NCBI GenBank assembly: GCA_030608565.1
Contig: JAUWDY010000002.1
Location: 1-64,000 of the forward strand
Source of the DNA: Candidatus Bathyarchaeota archaeon
Lineage (GTDB): Archaea > Thermoproteota > Bathyarchaeia > Bathyarchaeales > Bathyarchaeaceae
Reading direction: 5' to 3'
DNA length: 64,000 bases
Of this stretch, positions 8,628 through 16,263 are shown one piece after another (the first letter of the stretch is position 1; each line of letters opens with the position of its first letter). The notes below the pieces were generated by a model, which was given only the letters and a program-made list of their open reading frames with translations, did no database searches and had not been told where the DNA came from. Both the position numbers and the translations under genes were made by a program.

Positions 8628-8902
8628 AAGCCATCCAGCTAAATGGAGCGCGTCTAGTGGAAAAGTGGATGTGACCATGTTCAAATTGTCTATGAACATC
8701 ATGTTGACGTAAGACTTTCCTTGCCAAGCCACCTCAAATAGGCACAAGACTTCTGGAGCCTTCGCAGAAAATGGAGAGGCTTCTTCTAATCATTTGTCTA
8801 ATTGATAACGGAGATCAACCTTCTTAGGATATTGTTGTTTCTAAAATGAGTAGTTAATTGGAAATCTTAAATAGTTGTAGGTTTTAAGTTTAATTGAGCG
8901 AC

Positions 8903-9211
8903 ATGGCGGAAATTTGTCCAATATGCGGACTTCCTCGCGATATATGTGTCTGCAGAGAAATCACTAAAGAACAACAACGAATCAGAGTTCGTTTGGAATT
9001 TCGAAAATGGAGGAAAGCTGTAACCATCATCGATGGCATAGACGACAAGAACACCGATCTTGGGCGACTCGCCCAGAAATTCAAGACTTTTTGTGCTTGT
9101 GGAGGAACAGCTAAAAACAATGAAATCCTTCTGCAAGGTGACCACCGAGAGAAAGTGCGATCTTACCTCATTCAACTGGGGTACCTAGAAGAAAACATTG
9201 AACTTCAATGA
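8903..9211 (+). CDS. Translation initiation factor aIF1 (SUI1)
   Basis: A 102-residue SUI1 homologue, which helps choose the start codon on the small ribosomal subunit. The N-terminal zinc-knuckle CPICGLPRDICVC is followed by the SUI1 core: KAVTIIDGID, DLGRLAQKFKTFCACGGTAKN and the closing IQLGYLEENIEL. Family members usually begin MAEICP, which favours the ATG at 8903 over an in-frame TTG at 8894. No ribosome site is seen; a TATA-like CTTAAATAG near 8866 suggests a leaderless or nearly leaderless transcript. A small zinc-ribbon gene follows after 19 bases, likely in one transcript. Confidence 0.95.
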   Translation: MAEICPICGLPRDICVCREITKEQQRIRVRLEFRKWRKAVTIIDGIDDKNTDLGRLAQKFKTFCACGGTAKNNEILLQGDHREKVRSYLIQLGYLEENIELQ

Positions 9212-9230
9212 ATAAACAGGGCGAAAGAGC

Positions 9231-9452
9231 ATGCACATACTTAAAAACCTATGTGAAGTACTCAGCGGACTGAAGCGAGGAAAACTAGCCCCGAAATTAT
9301 GTCCCAAATGTGGTAGCTCCAAACTCCGAGTCTCCAGCGGTTTTGACACGTATCCTCGGATGTTTGGAATAACACCCTTGGAATACGTCTGTGAGAACTG
9401 CGGCTACAGAGGCCCTATAGCAATGGAAATAGAAGAAGAGGAACCCCGCTAA
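9231..9452 (+). CDS. Small zinc-ribbon protein
   Basis: A 73-residue protein with one zinc ribbon: LCPKCGSSKLRVSSG then EYVCENCGYRGPI (two CxxC pairs about 30 residues apart). The C-terminus is acidic (EIEEEEP). It follows aIF1 by 19 bases and converges with TFB, overlapping it by four bases at the stops. Proteins of this shape often bind RNA or contact transcription and translation machinery, but no specific role can be assigned. Confidence 0.85.
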   Translation: MHILKNLCEVLSGLKRGKLAPKLCPKCGSSKLRVSSGFDTYPRMFGITPLEYVCENCGYRGPIAMEIEEEEPR

Positions 9453-10384
9453 TCTGGTAGTTCGAGTTCCAGCTGCCTCTTAAGACTTTTGTAACGATTT
9501 CTGACAGTAACCTCAGTTACACCTGCAGCTTCGGCAATATCCTTTTGCGTCTTCTTCTCGTTAGTTTGTAGGCAAGCAATGTAAAGGGAGGCAGCTGCGA
9601 GTCCCATAGGGTCTTTGCCTGAAGACACGCGTTGAGTTTTTGCTTCACGTAGAATTTTGATGGCAAGGCCCTGAGTTGGACCGCTGATTCCGGTTCTTTC
9701 CGCAATCTTAGAGATGTAAGTAAGGGGGTCAGCAATCGGCATGCGCATGTCTAGTTCACGAAGCAGAAGTCGGTAGCATCGAGCAACATCCTTCTTGTCA
9801 ACAAGACTAGTGTCCGCTATATCACGAATGGTTCTTGGGGTTTTGGTGCTTCTGCAAGCAGCGTAAAGAGCAGCAGCAGCTATAGCTGCGATAGACCTCC
9901 CACGCACCAAGCCCCTGTCAAGCGCCTTTCGATAAATAACTGCGGCTTTTTCTTTAACAGGCCCAGGAATATGGGCTTTATCACAGAGGCGGTCAAGCTC
10001 TGCCATGGCCTGAGCGAGGTTTCGATCCACAGAGGAGTGGACCCGTGATCGTATCTGCCATTTTCGCAATCGCCACATCTGGAGGCGTGTGGAGAGCGGA
10101 AGTTTACGTCCAAAAGCGTCTCGATCCACGCGGCCTATGGCGGTGGATAAGCCCTTGTCGTGAACGGAATAAGATGTAGGAATCCCCACACGGCTTCTGG
10201 ACGCTTTCTCTTCCTGCGTAAAGGCTCGCCACTCTGGACCCTTGTCCATCATTTGATCATGGAGAACAAGTCCGCAGTTTCCGCAAACAGTCTCGCCGGT
10301 GTCATAATCGTGGATAAGATTCGCGCTCCCGCACTCGGGGCACTTGTCTGTGGACCGAAGCGTTCTTTCGTTTTTTTTGCTCAC
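9449..10384 (-). CDS. tfb: Transcription initiation factor B (TFB)
   Basis: A 311-residue TFIIB homologue that recruits RNA polymerase to TBP-bound promoters. The N-terminal zinc ribbon is CPECGSANLIHDYDTGETVCGNCG, followed by the B-reader region (GPEWRAFTQEEKASRSRVG). Two cyclin-like repeats follow, at about 110-200 (LAQAMAELDRLCDKAHIPGPVKEKAAVIY) and 205-305, ending with a helix-turn-helix (TQKDIAEAAGVTEVTVRNRYKSL) that reads the BRE. The GTG at 10384 is preferred because GAGGAGG lies five bases upstream; an ATG at 10426 would add 14 residues without a good site. A TATA-like sequence lies near 10501-10513 on the minus strand. Confidence 0.96.
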   Translation of the reverse strand: MSKKNERTLRSTDKCPECGSANLIHDYDTGETVCGNCGLVLHDQMMDKGPEWRAFTQEEKASRSRVGIPTSYSVHDKGLSTAIGRVDRDAFGRKLPLSTRLQMWRLRKWQIRSRVHSSVDRNLAQAMAELDRLCDKAHIPGPVKEKAAVIYRKALDRGLVRGRSIAAIAAAALYAACRSTKTPRTIRDIADTSLVDKKDVARCYRLLLRELDMRMPIADPLTYISKIAERTGISGPTQGLAIKILREAKTQRVSSGKDPMGLAAASLYIACLQTNEKKTQKDIAEAAGVTEVTVRNRYKSLKRQLELELPD

Positions 10385-10721
10385 GTTTCCCTCCTCAATG
10401 GAGCGTCGTGGCGACAAACCCGTCATAATTGGTGGTTCTTCATAGTTTCAGAGTCAGAAACCGTCCATCTGGCCCGTCGTGTTTATTTTCACTAAATGTC
10501 TTAATATATAAACCTTTCGATTTTCAGATACAGTTAACTTATTCGGAATAAAAATACAGCTTTTAAGCCATGCAAGAAATCAACTATCTCCAGCTTCTAA
10601 ATCCTACTTCTTGAAACACGCTTTCCATAACCATTCCTCAATAAGTTGACAGTATCCGTTTTCAATGTTACAGTGACATCAACTTATTTAATAGAACGCC
10701 AATTACTATTGCGTTTTAAAT
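10385..10721. promoter_or_regulatory. Divergent promoter region between TFB and the MNT-HEPN gene
   Basis: For TFB, TTTATATATTAAG on the minus strand (about 10501-10513) is a TATA candidate, implying a leader of roughly 90 bases. For the plus-strand gene, CTTATTTAAT at about 10682-10691 lies about 30 bases before its GTG start, implying almost no leader. Nothing else was seen. Confidence 0.5.
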
Positions 10722-11873
10722 GTGATACTGTTCAAAACCTCGAATGGAGAAAGAGATTTGACACCGCTGCCAGAGAAAATTCGCAGTATCTTAGAGAAAC
10801 TTGTTCAAAAATTGAGAGAACAAGAAACGGTTTCAGGGATTGGTCTGTTTGGAAGCTGGAGTCGTGGCGACGCCGATCCAAGTAGCGACGTAGACCTGTT
10901 AATCATAGATGAACGGAACTTTAACTATGAGTATGTAGATCGTCTCGAACCTGATGGTTTGCTTATTGACTTGAACTACATCCCTAAGAAATGGATTACA
11001 GGTCCAGTTCCGCCAGAAATTGATCAAAGACTCCATGAACTATACATTTTGTATGATCGAGATTGGTCGTTGGCGAACGCTAAGCAGTGGATGTCCAAAG
11101 CGTATCGAAAGCCTGAACGTGTCGACGTTCGAACCGAGGCATATGTCGTAGAATCGGATATATACTTGAGCAGAGCCACCTCAGCTCACGCTAGGGGAGA
11201 TTTTCAAAGTGCTTGTATATTCGCAGGCATAGGAGTGGAATTCATGCTGAAAACCTTAATAGAACTCAATTTGTTATCCATCTCTAACAGCCGCTTCATC
11301 AGAGCCCTTGAAGAATCAGCAGAAAAATTGGAAATGCCCAAATTTTTTAGTGACTACCTTACTACAGCGCGTTTATCCAAGCTGAATCATTGTGACGTTG
11401 AGAAAAAAATCGGTTTGCTCAAGGATACTTGGAGTGATGTCGCAACTTTCATGAGAGCCCATGCCTCTACGCTTGATTCTTTACACTTTACGGTCAAAAC
11501 TATGTTAGGATACTACGGAAAGCGCAGTTTCTTAAAAGGCATGGTTGCTCGGTCATGTGCTCTTCTTGACGAAGGAATGTACGTTGAAGCATCCCACTAC
11601 GTGCTTCACACTCTTGTTGGCATGCTTGAAAATTACGCTTGGTTAACATCTGCCGACGAGGGAATTAAGCTTGATTACACAACTCTTCTCCGCTCGCTGA
11701 GAGGCTTAAAAGAAACAAGGGGAGTCTATAAAAACGCCGTTGAAGCCTTTAATGTAAATGATGTAGATCGCAAAGAGGCAGACAAAACTATAAGATTAGC
11801 TAAAGAAACAATACTTAATGTTCGCCGGCAAAGGAAAGATTTGATCAATAGGTTCATCGACTCATCGGCTTAG
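10722..11873 (+). CDS. Nucleotidyltransferase with HEPN-like helical domains
   Basis: A 383-residue protein. Residues 20-115 form a minimal nucleotidyltransferase (Pol beta-like) domain with GLFGSWSRGDADPSSDVDLL (G44, S45, D56, D58) and a third acidic residue in LLIDLNYI (D83). Residues 140-230 look like a HEPN domain: ESDIYLSRATSAHARGDF, a helix ending VEFMLKTLIEL, and an Rx5H motif (R217-H223), the usual HEPN ribonuclease signature. A second, similar helical repeat follows (MVARSCALLDEGMYVEA, about 274-290). MNT and HEPN are usually separate antitoxin and toxin genes; here both halves are in one chain. GTG start, with a TATA element about 30 bases upstream. Substrate and role are unknown. 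Confidence 0.8.
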   Translation: MILFKTSNGERDLTPLPEKIRSILEKLVQKLREQETVSGIGLFGSWSRGDADPSSDVDLLIIDERNFNYEYVDRLEPDGLLIDLNYIPKKWITGPVPPEIDQRLHELYILYDRDWSLANAKQWMSKAYRKPERVDVRTEAYVVESDIYLSRATSAHARGDFQSACIFAGIGVEFMLKTLIELNLLSISNSRFIRALEESAEKLEMPKFFSDYLTTARLSKLNHCDVEKKIGLLKDTWSDVATFMRAHASTLDSLHFTVKTMLGYYGKRSFLKGMVARSCALLDEGMYVEASHYVLHTLVGMLENYAWLTSADEGIKLDYTTLLRSLRGLKETRGVYKNAVEAFNVNDVDRKEADKTIRLAKETILNVRRQRKDLINRFIDSSA

Positions 11874-11963
11874 CTTTGCAACATCGGTTGATTATGCTTG
11901 ACAGGAAACAATAAGAAACTTATAGAAGCGGAAACTACTTTTTTAGACAGCCCGGAAAACAGA

Positions 11964-12063
11964 AGCCCGGTGGAGGATGGAAGAATTTCTTTCCGCCGAA
12001 TGTAGTGGCCAAGCATGGCGGGCTCTGGACCCGCTGACGAGAGTTCGAATCTCTCCCGGGCTA
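11964..12063 (+). tRNA. tRNA-Gln (CTG anticodon) with a D-arm intron
   Basis: The acceptor AGCCCGG (11964-11970) pairs perfectly with CCGGGCT (12056-12062). The anticodon stem GCGGG/CCCGC encloses CTCTGGA with anticodon CTG at 12025-12027. The T arm is GAGAG-TTCGAAT-CTCTC, the discriminator is A at 12063, and CCA is encoded at 12064-12066. After removal of 27 bases (11974-12000) the D arm reads GTGT-AGTGGCCAA-GCAT and the mature tRNA is 73 bases. The intron lies between positions 10 and 11, not at the common 37/38 site. A second AGCCCGG copy just upstream (11949-11955) cannot support a better fold. Confidence 0.92.
11974..12000 (+). other. 27-base tRNA intron with a bulge-helix-bulge fold
   Basis: A bulge-helix-bulge can be drawn: 5' bulge GG^A, central four-pair helix CGGT with GCCG, 3' bulge AA^T, and an intron helix starting GGA with TCC. 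Cleavage between the second and third bulge bases gives exactly the expected mature tRNA. The exon-side helix is weak, as in relaxed motifs of other non-canonical archaeal introns. Confidence 0.75.
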
Positions 12064-12212
12064 CCATGAACTCTAGTAAGGCGCCGTTCGAACTCCCGTC
12101 TTGAATTGCGTGAAGTAAATAATCTTATCAAGCCACCAAGCAATACATTATAAGCTAACCTAAACAAAGCGGTCATCGAAATAGTGTGCAACGAGATTAT
12201 AGGAGCAACAAG

Positions 12213-12464
12213 ATGAAACTCAAAGATTTAACCGAAATAGAAAAGAAAACTTACGAGTTTATAAAAAAGGTTGGAGAAATTCAGCCAAAGAACATGCCAG
12301 ACCGCAGAATGGTGGGAGCAGTCATCAACCTAAAGAACAAGGGACTAGTAGAAATTTACAAGAGGCACACAGGAAGATATCGCAGGAAGAAGAAGAAATT
12401 TGTAAAGGTGAAAGAACCTAAAGAACCCAAAACAAAACCCTTCCAAACGTCTACACCCCCCTAG
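12213..12464 (+). CDS. Small basic winged-helix-like protein
   Basis: An 83-residue protein. The first 60 residues (EIEKKTYEFIKKVGEIQPKNMPDRRMVGAVINLKNKGLVEI) look like a compact winged helix, and the tail is very rich in Lys and Arg (RRKKKKFVKVKEPKEPKTKP). It probably binds nucleic acid. The ATG at 12213 is chosen because AGGAG lies eight bases upstream; an in-frame GTG at 12186 lacks a site. It lies about 150 bases after tRNA-Gln. Similar small proteins are common in archaea, without assigned function. Confidence 0.75.
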   Translation: MKLKDLTEIEKKTYEFIKKVGEIQPKNMPDRRMVGAVINLKNKGLVEIYKRHTGRYRRKKKKFVKVKEPKEPKTKPFQTSTPP

Positions 12465-12490
12465 GTAGGGGGTCACAAGAGAGAGATAAT
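12455..12490 (+). repeat. GC-rich hairpin plus partial copy of the G-rich repeat
   Basis: A six-pair hairpin (ACCCCC and GGGGGT around a seven-base loop, 12455-12473) overlaps the stop codon of the preceding gene. Its right arm continues as TAGGGGGTC then ACAAGAGAGAGAT, which matches the core of the repeat at 181-281. It could act as a transcript end or RNA stability element; no clear T-run follows. Confidence 0.5.
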
Positions 12491-12703
12491 CTTCCAAAAC
12501 TTGAACTGAAACACAAACACAGCCAAAAACACCATTATGAACGAGGCCTATAACCTTTTTATCTAACCCTTTTAACATCATTTTTTGAACAAAAAAATTA
12601 TGAATCCTTTAGACCATTTGGATAGTTTGCTCTAAAATTATGTTCATGTATACGCGACATTTATAATGTATAAGAAAACCCAACAAATGTATATCAAATC
12701 TCG

Positions 12704-14347
12704 GTGAAAAACGTGGCTCAACAAGTAAAAAGGTTTGTCCTTCCCTTCGCTGTTCCTGCAAGGGATCGTGAGAAAGCCTTTACGAAAAGGATGGAAATGG
12801 CGGCTGTCCTTTGTTTGGCTGAAATGGATAGGAAGAAAGGTGCAGGTTTCATTTTTAGAAGAAAGAAGCCTGAGGAGCTAGTTTTCATTGCTGAGACTTG
12901 TTATCCCATGTGGTTGGTTCCTTGGAAAGGAAGAAGCCTGTTGTTTGATGGAATCGGTGCTATGACATACGCACTCCCATATGATGTGTTGCCCGACGTA
13001 AAAGTGTTTGTCAACAATGCCCAAGGTAGCGCAGTAACCCGGGAAGCGTATTCCGCGCTTCTCTCTGACAATCTTAACTACTTTCAAGGCTTCACGGGTA
13101 CGGAAGAAAAGACAATAGAAGGCCTCATCACAAGCCCCAACCTCATCCAAGACTTCGTCGCCTATCTTCCAGAAGCTAAGGCGATTAAGAAGCCTATAAT
13201 TGATAAGGCTCTTTTGTCCCCGGTCATTGACGAATTTACGCTTTCATCTTTCATCCAAGATTTCATTAATCTTCGAGCCACATTGAAGGAAGACATAAAA
13301 AACCTACTTGAAAATATGAAAATATTAAGCACCACCACAAAAATGCACATAAAAGCTAATCATGAAAAAGTTGGAGAAATTCAGAAGGAATTCGATGGGA
13401 AAATCGCCCTCCTCAAACCCTCCATAATGTGGAAGATACGCCAAATTCAAAAAAAATACGATCGCCAAATCACGAGAGTCTCTAAGAAATTCGAACGTCA
13501 ACTCCATCGCCTTTATCACGAACGCGTTAAACTTGAAAAAAACATGCAAAGTACAACCGCCAATATCGAACGTTGCGAAGCAGAAATACGATCCAGCAAG
13601 CTTCACAAAGATGCGGCGGGTGAACTTCAATGGAGACAAGACGCTGAATCTTGCAGAAAAAAGCTTTCCACATTGGAGAGAATGGTTAAGGAGACAGATA
13701 AGAAAATAGAGAACACCAACGCTGCTAAGAAACAGGGGATATCTAAAATCAGGTCGGAATTTGATGTTCAATCTGAGGAGGCTATGAAGCCCCTGAGAGA
13801 CCTTGAAGCTTCTAGGGATGCTAAAATTCGAATGAGCCAGCAAGAAACAAAATCGCTGGAAGATTCAACTTCCATGATAATAGACCAAATCGACAAGCTT
13901 GTGCAACTGAAAAGGATGGCATTGGATAAACTTGATGGAATGGGCATACCAGAGAGACGAAGAAAGTATGCGTTAGTATATATTCCAATTTATCTTGTTT
14001 GTTACCAGAGAGAATCGAAGAAAAGATATGCATTGTATCCCCCATCAATCGCAAGCAGTATGGGAATTGCAACGAAATTTAGGGGGGTTCTTGGTGTTAC
14101 TAAGATAAAGTCGCTTCTTCAGCCTCGTTCAAAGCCGACCACCAATCTTCTCAATCAGCTTCTTACCGTAATTGAACAAAATCCTGTGTTTGAAAAAGAA
14201 CTTAGCGATGCAGAAATTCGAGTCAACATTTTACGAACAAAAACATCGCGTGAAAGTATAAAGAAAGGACTAGAAGAGTTAAGAGCCGAAGGATGGATCT
14301 CAGAAGCCGAAATTCAAACATATGATGATCTCTTATCGAAGGGTTAG
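12704..14347 (+). CDS. Large coiled-coil protein, function unknown
   Basis: A 547-residue soluble protein I do not recognise by name. Residues 1-200 form a globular domain (FVLPFAVPARDREKAFTKR, FIAETCYPMWLVPWKGRS, LFDGIGAM). Residues 225-410 are long charged helices with coiled-coil character, including repeated KK/RQ heptads. Residues 430-547 contain a hydrophobic beta part (YALVYIPIYLVCYQ) and a helical end resembling a winged helix (RESIKKGLEELRAEGWISE). There is no signal peptide or membrane span. It is monocistronic, with a GTG start. An SMC-like or scaffold role is only a guess; no Walker motifs are present. Confidence 0.75.
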   Translation: MKNVAQQVKRFVLPFAVPARDREKAFTKRMEMAAVLCLAEMDRKKGAGFIFRRKKPEELVFIAETCYPMWLVPWKGRSLLFDGIGAMTYALPYDVLPDVKVFVNNAQGSAVTREAYSALLSDNLNYFQGFTGTEEKTIEGLITSPNLIQDFVAYLPEAKAIKKPIIDKALLSPVIDEFTLSSFIQDFINLRATLKEDIKNLLENMKILSTTTKMHIKANHEKVGEIQKEFDGKIALLKPSIMWKIRQIQKKYDRQITRVSKKFERQLHRLYHERVKLEKNMQSTTANIERCEAEIRSSKLHKDAAGELQWRQDAESCRKKLSTLERMVKETDKKIENTNAAKKQGISKIRSEFDVQSEEAMKPLRDLEASRDAKIRMSQQETKSLEDSTSMIIDQIDKLVQLKRMALDKLDGMGIPERRRKYALVYIPIYLVCYQRESKKRYALYPPSIASSMGIATKFRGVLGVTKIKSLLQPRSKPTTNLLNQLLTVIEQNPVFEKELSDAEIRVNILRTKTSRESIKKGLEELRAEGWISEAEIQTYDDLLSKG

Positions 14348-14403
14348 CCTAACATTAAGATGGTCGTATTTAAAGTGTATATGCTTTCTCATATTTGACT
14401 ATC

Positions 14404-14523
14404 TTAGCTTTCTTGCTTATTGTTTTGAATAATCTTGACTCTTCTGTCTTCCAAAAATATCTTGTTGCCACCGATTTCGTTTACTCCACCGTAAAACACG
14501 AGAGTTGTTTTGCCCTTTGACAT
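14404..14523 (-). pseudogene. Truncated metallo-beta-lactamase (RNase J-like) N-terminus
   Basis: A 39-codon frame starting with an ATG that follows GGAGGATGA, coupled to the stop of the upstream kinase-fusion gene. Its first 26 residues (KTTLVFYGGVNEIGGNKIFLED) match the opening of archaeal metallo-beta-lactamase-fold proteins of the RNase J-like group, whose members continue for 400 or more residues. After LED the frame loses similarity (RRVKIIQNNKQES) and stops. The HxHxDH metal-binding motif and everything after it are missing, and nothing like them follows before the convergent gene at 14347. It is best read as a remnant left by a deletion. Confidence 0.65.
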
Positions 14524-14526
14524 GAT

Positions 14527-16209
14527 TCATCCTCCACCCATCTTCTTACAAATGTTAGAAATAGCCAAGACAACATGCGGAGGTGTGAAGACGCTGAAAA
14601 CTTTTGTATACCGTGCAGACGCTGCCCTCTTAACGGTTTCCTTTTTTCCTCCTGCTTCAAGATAGCCTTTAATAAATTCTTTTGCGATGAGTTCTGCAGA
14701 GTCAGATGGAAAAATTGGGAAAACGTAATGACCCGAATAATAAAGAAATTCGGCTACGTCCCAGACCTGGTTTCCATCTCTCGTCGCCTGTTCAAGGTCT
14801 ACATAATATGTTTTTTCATCCTTTGCAACGATAATGTTTTCCGGTTTGCAGTCTCCAAAGGCAACACCGAGTCTATGAGCTTCTGCAATTTTTCGCCCCA
14901 CTCCCCTCACTAGAGCAGCTTCATCTGTGGCTTTCTCTTTTGACGAGATAATACGTTTAATGACTTTAACCATGTTTTCTCCTTCAATAAAATCCTCAAA
15001 AATCAGGCGTTCTTGATGACTAATATGAAGAACCTTTGGAACGGGAAAACCGTGACCTTGCAAGAAATGGTTTATGGCGTATTCTCTTTCCAGCCTAGTT
15101 CGCCCAGACACCGCAAAAGTCTTGGTGCCCAGCGTCCACAACGATAGCGGAAACCACTTAAAACCAAGCCAATCCTTAAATTTCTTCACAACAACCTTTT
15201 GTTCCTCATGGTTTTTCCGAAACCTGAGCAAGTAAACACTGTTTAACACTCCACCCATCTGCTCAATTTTTATGTCCAGAGTCGTTCCACTTGGAACTGT
15301 TTTTCTCACGAAATCTTCGATGGTGGTCTTATCTGACAGTGGCACAAGTCCAAGAGGTGTGGGCATCAGCAAGTATTTTTCAGGTTCCTCAAGGTGTAAA
15401 ACCAACTCTTCAGCTTCAACCTGTTGGTGCGACTTCATGAACGTTTGCTGATCTTGCATAAGAGGGGCCATCATTTTAGGGAGAACGCTGAGAACATGAA
15501 GAAACGCCGTTCTCTGAATAGATCTGAGAAAAACAGGAAACCGAGGTTTCTGATTTCTTATTGTGTTAATAAGTTTTTGTGTAATCCTAACATGTCCGTT
15601 AGAAAAGGTGATTTGATTCTCTTCCACCAGCTCATTAATAGCTTTCAAGTATCCATTCATCATCAATTCTACATTTTTTCTTTTTAAATCTCTCCTTAAC
15701 ATGTTGAGGAAACTGTAGGTTATGGGTGGAAACAATCGAGCCCTCCGCATCATGGATTCGTACATGAAGTATTCCGGTTTAATCAGAAGTTCATGGCACA
15801 ATTCAGGGGATCCCAAGACAATGTTTTCGCAAAGTTCCCAAATGATCCTTCTTTTTACTTTGACCTCTCGACGCCATAAGTATTTCTCGTTAATCAAGGG
15901 TTCGTAAGGAACCGTGACCTTTTCAGCAACAAATTCGCCCAGCCACCCTTGTTCTACATCTCTTTCAAAAATTCTTTGATCCGCCGCCAAAATGAACACG
16001 TTAACTCCGTTCAAAGGCTTAGAGTAGCACTTTAATCCTGTTCGATAACCACTAAGCAATAGCAAAACATCAATATCGCTCTTTTCGTCGGCACAGCCAC
16101 ACACTCGGGGACCGTAGAAACACGCAGCAACTATTTTGTGAAAACCTGCGATACGCTTACAAATACTTAGCACATTTTCTTTCAAACCCTCACTCAAAAA
16201 CTGGGTCAT
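14527..16209 (-). CDS. Nucleotidyltransferase-protein kinase fusion (Bud32/RIO-like kinase)
   Basis: A 560-residue fusion. Residues 1-110 are a nucleotidyltransferase fold with FYGPRVCGCADEKSDIDVLL; the usual Ser after the first Gly is Pro, while both Asp (D45, D47) remain. Residues 120-270 are helical with a possible winged-helix part. Residues 310-500 are a small atypical kinase: VVVKKF with the ATP Lys, a helix EREYAINHFLQGHGFPVPK, the catalytic AHRLGVAFGDCKPENIIV (D453, N458) and the metal-binding YYVDLE (D471). The catalytic loop has the layout of Bud32 and RIO kinases. A truncated metallo-beta-lactamase gene is coupled downstream. The substrate is unknown; a role in RNA or tRNA metabolism is plausible from the domains. 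Confidence 0.8.
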   Translation of the reverse strand: MTQFLSEGLKENVLSICKRIAGFHKIVAACFYGPRVCGCADEKSDIDVLLLLSGYRTGLKCYSKPLNGVNVFILAADQRIFERDVEQGWLGEFVAEKVTVPYEPLINEKYLWRREVKVKRRIIWELCENIVLGSPELCHELLIKPEYFMYESMMRRARLFPPITYSFLNMLRRDLKRKNVELMMNGYLKAINELVEENQITFSNGHVRITQKLINTIRNQKPRFPVFLRSIQRTAFLHVLSVLPKMMAPLMQDQQTFMKSHQQVEAEELVLHLEEPEKYLLMPTPLGLVPLSDKTTIEDFVRKTVPSGTTLDIKIEQMGGVLNSVYLLRFRKNHEEQKVVVKKFKDWLGFKWFPLSLWTLGTKTFAVSGRTRLEREYAINHFLQGHGFPVPKVLHISHQERLIFEDFIEGENMVKVIKRIISSKEKATDEAALVRGVGRKIAEAHRLGVAFGDCKPENIIVAKDEKTYYVDLEQATRDGNQVWDVAEFLYYSGHYVFPIFPSDSAELIAKEFIKGYLEAGGKKETVKRAASARYTKVFSVFTPPHVVLAISNICKKMGGG

Positions 16210-16263
16210 TGTCAGCCTTTCCTAAGAATTAGACATAAAGTCTTGACTCCACTTTTATGAAGG

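Noticed and set aside
11870-12191. Two overlapping minus-strand frames (65 and 82 codons) across the tRNA, one with ARFELSSAGPEPAMLGH
   Set aside because: They are the antisense of the tRNA-Gln gene; such frames are frequent annotation artefacts.
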